Below, in pieces: positions 15,105 through 21,824 of a stretch of 27,929 nucleotides of DNA. The stretch's first letter is position 1. Each line of letters starts with the position of its first letter. Source of the DNA: CBIFWW01 sp966186435. GTDB taxonomy: Bacteria > Pseudomonadota > Gammaproteobacteria > Enterobacterales > Enterobacteriaceae. Position numbers and translations under genes: made by a program. The stretch lies in NCBI GenBank assembly GCA_966186435.1, contig CBIFWW010000029.1, positions 1 to 27,929 of the forward strand, given 5' to 3'. The notes under the pieces were generated by a model. That model was not told the DNA's origin. It was given only the letters and a program-made list of their open reading frames with translations, and ran no database searches.

Positions 15105-17039
15105 ATGTTCCAGGATAACCCGCTGCTAGCGCAGCTTAAACAGCAACTGCATTCCCAAACCCCACGTGCAGAAGGGGTTGTAAAAGGTACTGAGAAAGGC
15201 TTTGGCTTCCTGGAAGTGGACGCTAATAAAAGCTACTTTATTCCGCCTCCGCAAATGAAAAAAGTCATGCACGGCGACCGGATCATCGCAGCAATCAACA
15301 GCGATAAAGACCGTGAAAGCGCTGAGCCTGAAGAGCTAGTAGAGCCGTTCCTGACCCGCTTTGTTGGCCGGGTTAACAAAAAGGACGACCGTCTTTCCAT
15401 CGTACCCGACCATCCACTGTTAAAAGATGCCATCGCCTGCCGCCCGGTACGCGAACTGGAGCATGATTTTAAAGACGGCGACTGGGCCGTGGCCGAAATG
15501 CGCCGCCACCCGTTGAAAGGCGACCGCAGCTTCTATGCTGAACTGACCCGTTTTATTACCTTTGGTGACGACCATCTGGCCCCATGGTGGGTAACTCTGG
15601 CACGTCACAACCTCGAACGCGAAGCGCCAGAGGGCGTGGCCACAGAGATACTGGACGAAAACTTAGTGCGTGAAGATTTAACCGCCCTGCCATTCGTCAC
15701 CATCGACAGCGCCAGCACCGAAGATATGGATGATGCTCTATATGCTGAAGAAGGCGCCGATGGCGGTATTCAACTGACCGTCGCTATCGCCGATCCAACC
15801 GCTTGGGTAGCCGAAGGCAGCAAGATCGACAACGCGGCCCGCATCCGTGCCTTTACCAACTATTTGCCGGGCTTCAACATCCCGATGCTGCCGCGCGAAC
15901 TTTCTGACGACCTGTGTTCCCTGCGCCCAAATGAGCAGCGCCCGGTGCTGGCTTGTAAGATGACCATCGCCCTGGACGGCACCATTGAGAGCGGTATCCA
16001 GTTCTTCGCCGCCAATATCGTCTCTAAGGCCAAGCTGGCCTATAACAACGTTTCTGACTGGCTGGAAGGCACCGGTGAATGGCAGCCGCAGGATGACACC
16101 ATCGCTCAACAGATCCGTTTGTTACAGCGTATTTGCCTGGCCCGCGCCGAGTGGCGTAAAACCCATGCGTTGGTGTTTAAAGACCGCCCTGATTACCGCT
16201 TCATTCTGGGTGAAAAAGGCGAAGTGCTTGAGATTGTTGCTGAGCCACGCCGTATAGCCAATAAAATTGTGGAAGAATCCATGATTGCAGCCAACGTCTG
16301 CGCCGCCATCGTGCTGCGTGAGAAGCTAGGCTTTGGAGTATACAACGTCCATACCGGGTTCGATGCCGCCAATGTTGAACAGCTGGCAACCCTATTGAAT
16401 ACCCATGGCATGGACGTTGACGCCCAGGCAGTCCTGACGCTGGACGGGTTCTGTAAACTGCGCCGCGAGCTGGATGCCCAACCGACGGGCTTCCTCGATA
16501 GCCGTATTCGCCGTTATCAGTCCTTTGCAGAAATCAGCACCGAGCCAGGCCCGCATTTCGGCCTCGGCCTGGAAGCCTATTCCACCTGGACATCCCCAAT
16601 CCGTAAGTATGGCGACATGATCAACCACCGCCTGCTGAAAGCCATCATCAAATCCGAAACCGCCCTGCGCCCGCAGGATGAGATCACCGTACAGATGGCT
16701 GAGCGCCGCCGTTTGAACCGAATGGCTGAGCGCGATGTAGGTGACTGGCTGTATGCCCGCTACTTGCAAGATAAAGCCGGTACCGATACCCGCTTCAGTG
16801 CGGAAATTATCGATGTCAGCCGTGGCGGGATGCGCGTGCGCCTGGTGGATAATGGCGCGGTGGCCTTTATTCCGGCACCGTTTATCCACGCGGTACGTGA
16901 TGAAATGGCCTGTAGTCAGGAAAACGGCACGGTGCAAATCAAAGGCGAAGTGGCTTATAAAGTCACCGACGTTATCGACGTGACCATTGCCGAAGTCCGT
17001 ATGGAAACTCGCAGCGTTATCGCCCGCCCGGCACACTAA
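15105..17039 (+). CDS. rnb: Exoribonuclease II
   Basis: RNase II degrades single-stranded RNA from the 3' end to mononucleotides and is a main mRNA-decay enzyme. The 644-residue product has exactly the E. coli length, with N-terminal cold-shock domains (from GVVKGTEKGFGFLEVD), the RNB catalytic domain and a C-terminal S1 domain (SAEIIDVSRGGMRVRLVDNGA). The catalytic aspartates Asp201, Asp207, Asp209 and Asp210 are present in IDSASTEDMDDALY, and the conserved segment STWTSPIRKYGDMINHRLL is intact. The ribosome binding site before ATG 15105 is weak. A strong terminator follows the stop. Confidence 0.97.
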   Translation: MFQDNPLLAQLKQQLHSQTPRAEGVVKGTEKGFGFLEVDANKSYFIPPPQMKKVMHGDRIIAAINSDKDRESAEPEELVEPFLTRFVGRVNKKDDRLSIVPDHPLLKDAIACRPVRELEHDFKDGDWAVAEMRRHPLKGDRSFYAELTRFITFGDDHLAPWWVTLARHNLEREAPEGVATEILDENLVREDLTALPFVTIDSASTEDMDDALYAEEGADGGIQLTVAIADPTAWVAEGSKIDNAARIRAFTNYLPGFNIPMLPRELSDDLCSLRPNEQRPVLACKMTIALDGTIESGIQFFAANIVSKAKLAYNNVSDWLEGTGEWQPQDDTIAQQIRLLQRICLARAEWRKTHALVFKDRPDYRFILGEKGEVLEIVAEPRRIANKIVEESMIAANVCAAIVLREKLGFGVYNVHTGFDAANVEQLATLLNTHGMDVDAQAVLTLDGFCKLRRELDAQPTGFLDSRIRRYQSFAEISTEPGPHFGLGLEAYSTWTSPIRKYGDMINHRLLKAIIKSETALRPQDEITVQMAERRRLNRMAERDVGDWLYARYLQDKAGTDTRFSAEIIDVSRGGMRVRLVDNGAVAFIPAPFIHAVRDEMACSQENGTVQIKGEVAYKVTDVIDVTIAEVRMETRSVIARPAH

Positions 17040-17052
17040 GCCCGATAGTCTC

Positions 17053-17078
17053 AGGCAGCCTTTAGGCTGCCTGTTTTA
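17053..17078 (+). terminator. rnb terminator
   Basis: AGGCAGCC, TTTA loop, GGCTGCCT, then GTTTTA, 14 bases after the rnb stop. It is a perfect eight-base stem and lies immediately before the pdeR relic. Confidence 0.88.
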
Positions 17079-17094
17079 TTGCCACAATATTCCA

Positions 17095-17367
17095 TTTTCT
17101 TTTCTCGATTCCATCATCCTGGATCAAAGCGTTGTCCATGACGTGCATAATCAGCCGGTGTCTCAATCCCTGGTGCGCGCCATCACTGCCGTGGCCCAGG
17201 CGTTGAACTTACAAGTGATCGCCGAGGGCGTTGAAAGCGCCAAAGAGGATGCTTTCTTAACTAAAAACGGGGTCAATGAGCGCCATGGGTTCCTGGTTGC
17301 CAAACCGATGCCAACGGCCCATTTTGCACGCTGGTTTAGGAACTTGCAGATAAAAAATAGCCATTAG
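17095..17367 (+). pseudogene. pdeR: 3' relic of pdeR (gmr/yciR), c-di-GMP phosphodiesterase
   Basis: The frame reads the last part of an EAL domain: LDQSVVHDVHNQPVSQSLVR, ALNLQVIAEGVESAKEDAFL, then HGFLVAKPMP and a normal C-terminal stop. This matches the end of E. coli PdeR, which lies directly after rnb there and has more than 600 residues with PAS, GGDEF and EAL domains. Only about 90 codons remain, and the region between the rnb terminator and the first matching residue is under 20 bases. The EAL signature and most metal ligands are gone, and no start codon with a ribosome binding site precedes the match. In E. coli, PdeR controls csgD and curli, so that control is presumably lost unless another copy exists. 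Confidence 0.88.
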
Positions 17368-17464
17368 ATTGTTTGATTATTTTGTATGAACAAATGATTA
17401 GACAACCAAAGCCACAGGCAGCCAGGGCCGTGATATCTTGAAGCAAAATAACAAGGAGGCAACC

Positions 17465-17647
17465 GTGCCAGCCAACGACATTAAGCAACTCGCTAAACGA
17501 ATCGATACCGTGGTGGATATTTTGGTGGGTGGGGATACTGCCTCAGCGATTAATAATCTGGAGATCCTGAAAGCCGATCTATTGGCCCAGTTAAATGAAG
17601 AAAACCGGCGCTCTGGCGATAACACTAAAGCGCCCTGGGAAATTTAG
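17465..17647 (+). CDS. yciZ: YciZ, small UPF0509-family protein
   Basis: A 60-residue protein recognised as YciZ (UPF0509) by the core AKRIDTVVDILVGGDTASAI, then NLEILKADLLAQL and the invariant C-terminus KAPWEI. It is small, soluble and helical, with unknown function. An in-frame TTG exists 27 bases upstream, but the GTG at 17465 has a near-perfect AAGGAGG (17453-17459) five bases before it and gives the family length, so I chose it. It lies in the order expected from E. coli (pdeR-yciZ-yciT), but its last four bases overlap the end of the opposing fsaA gene. Confidence 0.9.
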   Translation: MPANDIKQLAKRIDTVVDILVGGDTASAINNLEILKADLLAQLNEENRRSGDNTKAPWEI

Positions 17648-18306
17648 AGTGCCAGTGAGCCAAAGGCCCCCTGCCAGTCCTTCTCAAACAATGCTACCGC
17701 GGCCTCCACTGCCGGGGTACCTAACATCTGATCGGCCACATCCACTGGCAAGGTGATGGCCTGGCAGCCCGCTAGCAGGCAGGACATCGCCTGATGCGGG
17801 GTGCGGAAACTGGCCGCCAACACCTTAGCGTCTGGTGCGTGTAGCGTCAGCAACTGCTGAAGATCTTGCACCATAGCGATGCCATCGCCCCCCTGGGCAT
17901 CAAGACGGTTAACATAAGGGGCCACATATTCCGCCCCGGCCAGCGCCGCCAGCAACCCCTGGGCAGCACCGTAGACCGCCGTCCCCAGGGTGGGGATACC
18001 CAGCAGCGTTAACTGCTTCATCGCCGCCAGCCCTTCAGCATTGGTCGGTACTTTTACCACCAGCCCCGGCACCCGCTCAACTAAGCGCTGGGCTTCCATG
18101 ACCATGGCATCCGCCTGGCTCGCCAGCACCTGAGCAAACAGCGTGCCATTGCCACCCAACGCATCCTGTAAAGCCGGTAACAAATCCCACAGGGCAATAC
18201 GCCCTTTCGCCACGATAGAGGGGTTGGTTGTCACACCTTGCAGCGGCAAAACCCGTGCCAGGCGCTTCACCGCCGCCAGGTCTGCGGTATCCAAATAGAG
18301 TTCCAT
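17644..18306 (-). CDS. fsaA: Fructose-6-phosphate aldolase (FsaA/FsaB type)
   Basis: A 220-residue class I aldolase of the small transaldolase-like FSA family, with exactly the E. coli length. By count it has the Schiff-base Lys85 (VVKVP), Asp6, Ala129 and Tyr131 (EYVAPYVNRLDAQGG). Similarity is split between FsaA and FsaB, so the A label rests on the link with ybiYW. The enzyme cleaves or forms fructose 6-phosphate and uses dihydroxyacetone or hydroxyacetone as donor. As I recall, in E. coli it splits 1-deoxyfructose 6-phosphate made by YbiW into glyceraldehyde 3-phosphate and hydroxyacetone. ATG 18306 (with GGAG upstream) is preferred over a start 39 bases earlier. It is divergent from ybiY here. 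Confidence 0.93.
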   Translation of the reverse strand: MELYLDTADLAAVKRLARVLPLQGVTTNPSIVAKGRIALWDLLPALQDALGGNGTLFAQVLASQADAMVMEAQRLVERVPGLVVKVPTNAEGLAAMKQLTLLGIPTLGTAVYGAAQGLLAALAGAEYVAPYVNRLDAQGGDGIAMVQDLQQLLTLHAPDAKVLAASFRTPHQAMSCLLAGCQAITLPVDVADQMLGTPAVEAAVALFEKDWQGAFGSLAL

Positions 18307-18343
18307 TTTGTCTCCAGAATGATGTGCAGTTCTCATTACGGCC

Positions 18344-18349
18344 ATGATA
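18344..18349 (-). promoter_or_regulatory. Candidate -10 element of fsaA
   Basis: TATCAT on the minus strand (five of six bases match). Its near edge is about 28 bases from the centre of the FNR-like site, so transcription from about 18336-18337 would place that site near -41. No good -35 is present, as expected for an activator-dependent promoter. Confidence 0.5.
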
Positions 18350-18370
18350 ACGCGGCATCTTCAATATAAG

Positions 18371-18384
18371 CTGATCCACATCAA
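18371..18384. promoter_or_regulatory. FNR-like binding site in the fsaA-ybiY intergenic region
   Basis: CTGAT-CCAC-ATCAA matches the FNR consensus TTGAT-N4-ATCAA at nine of ten defined positions. Its centre (18377.5) is placed almost symmetrically between the two divergent -10 candidates. FNR activation under anaerobiosis would suit an oxygen-labile glycyl-radical enzyme. A CRP site is less likely because the TGTGA/TCACA halves are missing. Confidence 0.65.
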
Positions 18385-18397
18385 TAAAATCTTCATT

Positions 18398-18421
18398 CGA
18401 AAGCTATTTAATCTACGAAAG
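18398..18421 (+). repeat. CGAAAG repeats flanking the ybiY -10 (possible operator)
   Basis: CGAAAG occurs at 18398-18403 and again at 18416-18421, 18 bases apart and in the same orientation. The probable -10, TTTAAT at 18407-18412, lies between them, and a partial third copy (GAAAG) follows at 18421-18425. On the other strand the repeat reads CTTTCG, which resembles operator cores of several DeoR-family repressors of sugar genes. YciT, encoded downstream, belongs to that family; the link is inference. Confidence 0.4.
18407..18412 (+). promoter_or_regulatory. Candidate -10 element of ybiY-ybiW
   Basis: TTTAAT (five of six bases match TATAAT). Initiation near 18419 would put the FNR-like site exactly at -41.5, a class II position, and leave a 23-base leader carrying GGGAG before the ybiY start. 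Confidence 0.55.
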
Positions 18422-18441
18422 AAAGTCATTCGGGAGTTGCC

Positions 18442-19341
18442 ATGCTGTTCAACATCCAACGTTATTCCACTCATGATGGCCCTGGCATCCGTACTGTGGT
18501 GTTCCTGAAGGGCTGCCCGCTCACCTGTTCCTGGTGCCAAAACCCGGAAAGCCAGAGCCGGGATCGGGATCTGCTGTTTGATGAGCGGCTGTGCCTCAAT
18601 GGCTGTGATTTATGCCAACAAGCCAGCCCGGTCTGCATTGAGCGCCATGACGAGAAGCTGATGATTGCCCGTGGGAAACTCACCGAACAGGATCTTAACG
18701 TACTCACTGACTGCTGCCCGACCCAGGCGCTAACGGTATGCGGCAAAACCGAAACCGCTGAGCAAATCATGGCTAAAGTCCTGCGGGACAAACTGTTTTA
18801 CGACCGCAGCGGCGGCGGGCTTACCCTTTCCGGTGGCGAACCTTTTATGCAGCCAGAAATGGCGCAAACCCTTCTCTCACGCAGCAAAGCTTCCGGGGTC
18901 CACACCGCCGTGGAATCCTGTTTGCACGTGCCCTGGAAATATATAGAGCCTTCCTTGCCCCATTTGGATTTATTACTCGCGGATTTAAAACATGTCGATA
19001 ACCAGCGTTTTAAAGCTGAAACCGGCGGCAGTGCCGACCGGGTATTAGATAATTTCCGCCGTCTGGCGGCCTATGGCACCAAGATGACGATTCGGGTCCC
19101 GTTGATCCCAGGGTTTAATGCCGATCGCGCTTCTATAAGGGCCATCAGCGATTTTGCCGCCGATGAGGCCGGTGCCAACACCATCCATTTTTTGCCCTAC
19201 CACACACTCGGTATCAATAAATATAACCTGCTGAACCTGCCTTACCTGGCCGCGCTCGAACCACTTGATGCGCCGGAATTGCTGGCCTATGCCCAGCAAT
19301 ATGCAAGCCAGAAAGGTATGACGGCCTGGATAAGAGGATAA
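18442..19341 (+). CDS. ybiY: YbiY (PflE), radical-SAM activase of the glycyl-radical enzyme YbiW
   Basis: A 299-residue glycyl-radical-enzyme activating enzyme. The radical-SAM cluster motif C-x3-C-x2-C is at Cys25, Cys29 and Cys32 (GCPLTCSWCQ), and the SAM-binding GGEP at 131-134. A ferredoxin-like insert holds further cysteines (51, 55, 58, 65, 91, 92, 100) and probably binds at least one more 4Fe-4S cluster. It matches E. coli YbiY closely, for example NIQRYSTHDGPGIRTVVFLKG and FLPYHTLGINKYNLLNLPY. It uses SAM to put the radical on Gly786 of YbiW and functions only without oxygen. The start has GGGAG five bases upstream, and ybiW follows after five bases, so the pair is one operon. Confidence 0.95.
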   Translation: MLFNIQRYSTHDGPGIRTVVFLKGCPLTCSWCQNPESQSRDRDLLFDERLCLNGCDLCQQASPVCIERHDEKLMIARGKLTEQDLNVLTDCCPTQALTVCGKTETAEQIMAKVLRDKLFYDRSGGGLTLSGGEPFMQPEMAQTLLSRSKASGVHTAVESCLHVPWKYIEPSLPHLDLLLADLKHVDNQRFKAETGGSADRVLDNFRRLAAYGTKMTIRVPLIPGFNADRASIRAISDFAADEAGANTIHFLPYHTLGINKYNLLNLPYLAALEPLDAPELLAYAQQYASQKGMTAWIRG

Positions 19342-19346
19342 ATAGC

Positions 19347-21779
19347 ATGACCGAATTAAACCTGTCTTACCTCAGTGGGCGCATTGACGCCCATAAAGAG
19401 GCGCTGATTAATATCGTAAAACCGCCGGTGTGTACTGAGCGCGCCCAGCATTACACCGCGATTTATCAGCAGCATCAGGATAAGCCACTACCTATTCGCC
19501 GCGCGCTGGCGCTGGCGCATCACCTTGCGCAACGTACTATCTGGATCAAGCATGACGAACTGATTGTCGGCAACCAGGCCAGCCATGTTCGCGCTGCCCC
19601 ATTCTTTCCGGAGTACACCGTCAGCTGGATCGAGAAAGAAATCGATGAGCTGGGCGACCGCCCCGGTGCCGGTTTTAACGTCAGCCCGGAAGACAAAGCG
19701 GTAATGCATGAAGTGTGCCCGTGGTGGCGTGGCCAGACGGTGCAGGACCGCTGCTATGGCATGTTTACCGATGAACAAAAGGCATTACTGGCGACCGGTA
19801 TCATTAAAGCCGAAGGCAACATGACCTCCGGGGATGCCCACCTGGCGGTGAACTTCCCGCTGCTACTGGAACTGGGGCTGGATGGGCTGCGTCACAAAGT
19901 GGATGAGCGCCGCAGCCGCCTGCATTTGACCGACTGGGACGATCTCCACAAAGAGCAGTTCCTAAAAGCCATCGACCTTACATTTGCTGCATTGAGCGAC
20001 CACATCCTGCGTTATGCGGCCCTGGCAAAGCAGATGGCGAGTGAAGAGGCCCGCGTAGCACGCCGCGATGAGCTGCTGGCGATGGCTGAAAACTGTGAAT
20101 ACATTGCCCACCAGCCGCCGAAGAATTTCTGGCAGGCGTTACAGTTAAGCTACTTTGTGCAGCTGGTATTGCAGATTGAATCTAACGGCCACTCGCTTTC
20201 CTTCGGCCGCCTCGATCAGTACCTCTACCCGTGGTATCGCCGCGATGTCGAGCTAGAACAAACCCTGACTCGAAACCAGGCTATTGAGTTGCTGCAAAGC
20301 TGCTGGCTGAAATTGCTGGAAGTGAACAAGATCCGCTCCGGCTCCCACTCTAAGGCCTCCGCCGGTAGCCCGCTGTACCAGAATGTCACCATTGGCGGCC
20401 AGACGCTGCGCAATGGCATTGCGGTAGATGCAGTAAATCCGCTCTCTTATGCGGTGCTGGAATCCTGCGGCCAGTTACGCTCCACCCAGCCAAACCTTAG
20501 CGTGCGTTACCACGCCGGGATGAGTAATGATTTCCTGGATTGCTGTGTTCAGGTGATTCGCTGCGGCTTCGGGATGCCAGCCTTTAATAACGACGAAATC
20601 GTGATCCCGGAATTCATTAAGTTAGGCGTAACCCCGGAAGATGCCTATGACTATGCCGCCATTGGTTGTATAGAAACCGCGGTTGGGGGCAAATGGGGCT
20701 ACCGCTGTACTGGCATGAGCTTCATTAACTTCGCCCGGGTGATGCTGGCCTCCCTGGAAGCAGGCCGGGATGCCACCAGCGGCAAGATATTCCTGCCTCA
20801 GGAATGGGCGCTGTCAAAAGGTAACTTCACTGAATTCAGCCAGGTCATGGACTGCTGGGATGAACAGATCCGCTACTACACCCGCAAATCCATCGAGATC
20901 GAATGCGTTGTCGATACCATGCTGGAAGAGAATGCCCATGATATTTTGTGTTCCGGGCTGGTGGATGACTGCATTGAGCGTGGTAAAAGCGTTAAACAGG
21001 GCGGAGCCAAATATGACTGGGTTTCCGGCCTACAGGTTGGGATTGCTAACCTGGGTAATAGCCTGGAAGCGGTGCGCAAGCTGGTGTTCGAGCAAGGCAT
21101 GGTGGGCCAGCAGCAGCTGGCCGAAGCCCTGGCTAATGACTTTGAGGGGCTGACCGGTGAGCAATTGCGCCAGCGCCTGGTTAACGGTGCACCGAAGTAT
21201 GGCAATGACGAAGACAGCGTAGATTTACTGCTGGCCCGCGCTTACCAGACGTATATCGACGAGTTGAAACAGTACCACAACACGCGCTATGGCCGCGGTC
21301 CCATCGGCGGTACCTACTATGCAGGAACCTCATCGATCTCCGCTAACGTGCCCTTTGGCGCGGCAACCATGGCAACGCCAGACGGACGAAAGGCTTATAC
21401 CCCATTGGCAGAAGGGGCCAGCCCGTCATCCGGTACCGACCGCCTGGGTCCAACGGCGGTGATAAATTCCGTAGGTAAACTGCCTACCAGTAAGATTCTT
21501 GGCGGAGTGTTGCTGAACCAAAAGCTCAATCCAGCAACCCTGGATAACCCCCGTGACCGTGAAAAGTTGATGCAGATGCTACGTACCTTCTTTGAAGATC
21601 ATAAAGGTTGGCATGTGCAGTACAATATTGTTTCACGGGAAACGCTGTTAGACGCGAAACATTATCCTGATAAATACCGTGATTTGGTGGTCCGGGTGGC
21701 GGGTTACTCCGCCTTCTTTACGGCCTTATCGCCAGACGCGCAGGATGATATTATTGCGCGTACGGAACATACGCTTTAA
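19347..21779 (+). CDS. ybiW: YbiW (PflF), glycyl-radical enzyme, probable 1,5-anhydroglucitol-6-phosphate lyase
   Basis: An 810-residue glycyl-radical enzyme, the same length as E. coli YbiW and alike across its whole length. The C-terminal radical loop RVAGYSAFF places the radical on Gly786. The catalytic cysteine is Cys441 in AIGCIET, with Glu443 two residues later. This Cys-x-Glu pattern is that of diol-dehydratase/lyase members; pyruvate formate-lyase has two adjacent cysteines instead, so the old pfl name misleads. From memory, E. coli YbiW opens 1,5-anhydroglucitol 6-phosphate to 1-deoxyfructose 6-phosphate, which Fsa then cleaves. The neighbouring fsaA and ybiY fit that route. No transporter or kinase for the sugar is in the window. 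Confidence 0.95.
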   Translation: MTELNLSYLSGRIDAHKEALINIVKPPVCTERAQHYTAIYQQHQDKPLPIRRALALAHHLAQRTIWIKHDELIVGNQASHVRAAPFFPEYTVSWIEKEIDELGDRPGAGFNVSPEDKAVMHEVCPWWRGQTVQDRCYGMFTDEQKALLATGIIKAEGNMTSGDAHLAVNFPLLLELGLDGLRHKVDERRSRLHLTDWDDLHKEQFLKAIDLTFAALSDHILRYAALAKQMASEEARVARRDELLAMAENCEYIAHQPPKNFWQALQLSYFVQLVLQIESNGHSLSFGRLDQYLYPWYRRDVELEQTLTRNQAIELLQSCWLKLLEVNKIRSGSHSKASAGSPLYQNVTIGGQTLRNGIAVDAVNPLSYAVLESCGQLRSTQPNLSVRYHAGMSNDFLDCCVQVIRCGFGMPAFNNDEIVIPEFIKLGVTPEDAYDYAAIGCIETAVGGKWGYRCTGMSFINFARVMLASLEAGRDATSGKIFLPQEWALSKGNFTEFSQVMDCWDEQIRYYTRKSIEIECVVDTMLEENAHDILCSGLVDDCIERGKSVKQGGAKYDWVSGLQVGIANLGNSLEAVRKLVFEQGMVGQQQLAEALANDFEGLTGEQLRQRLVNGAPKYGNDEDSVDLLLARAYQTYIDELKQYHNTRYGRGPIGGTYYAGTSSISANVPFGAATMATPDGRKAYTPLAEGASPSSGTDRLGPTAVINSVGKLPTSKILGGVLLNQKLNPATLDNPRDREKLMQMLRTFFEDHKGWHVQYNIVSRETLLDAKHYPDKYRDLVVRVAGYSAFFTALSPDAQDDIIARTEHTL

Positions 21780-21787
21780 TAACAGGT

Positions 21788-21807
21788 GCGGCGGCTTTGG
21801 CCGCCGC
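21788..21807 (+). other. GC-rich hairpin between ybiW and yciT
   Basis: GCGGCGGC, TTTG loop, GCCGCCGC: a perfect eight-base GC stem 9 bases after the ybiW stop and 18 bases before yciT. No T run follows (CATACTATTGG), so it is not a standard terminator. It may stabilise the upstream mRNA end or lower readthrough into yciT. Confidence 0.6.
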
Positions 21808-21824
21808 CATACTATTGGTAATCA

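Noticed and set aside
16392..17036. Minus-strand open frame of 214 codons
   Set aside because: It lies entirely within rnb, whose length and catalytic residues are exact; the antisense product resembles nothing.
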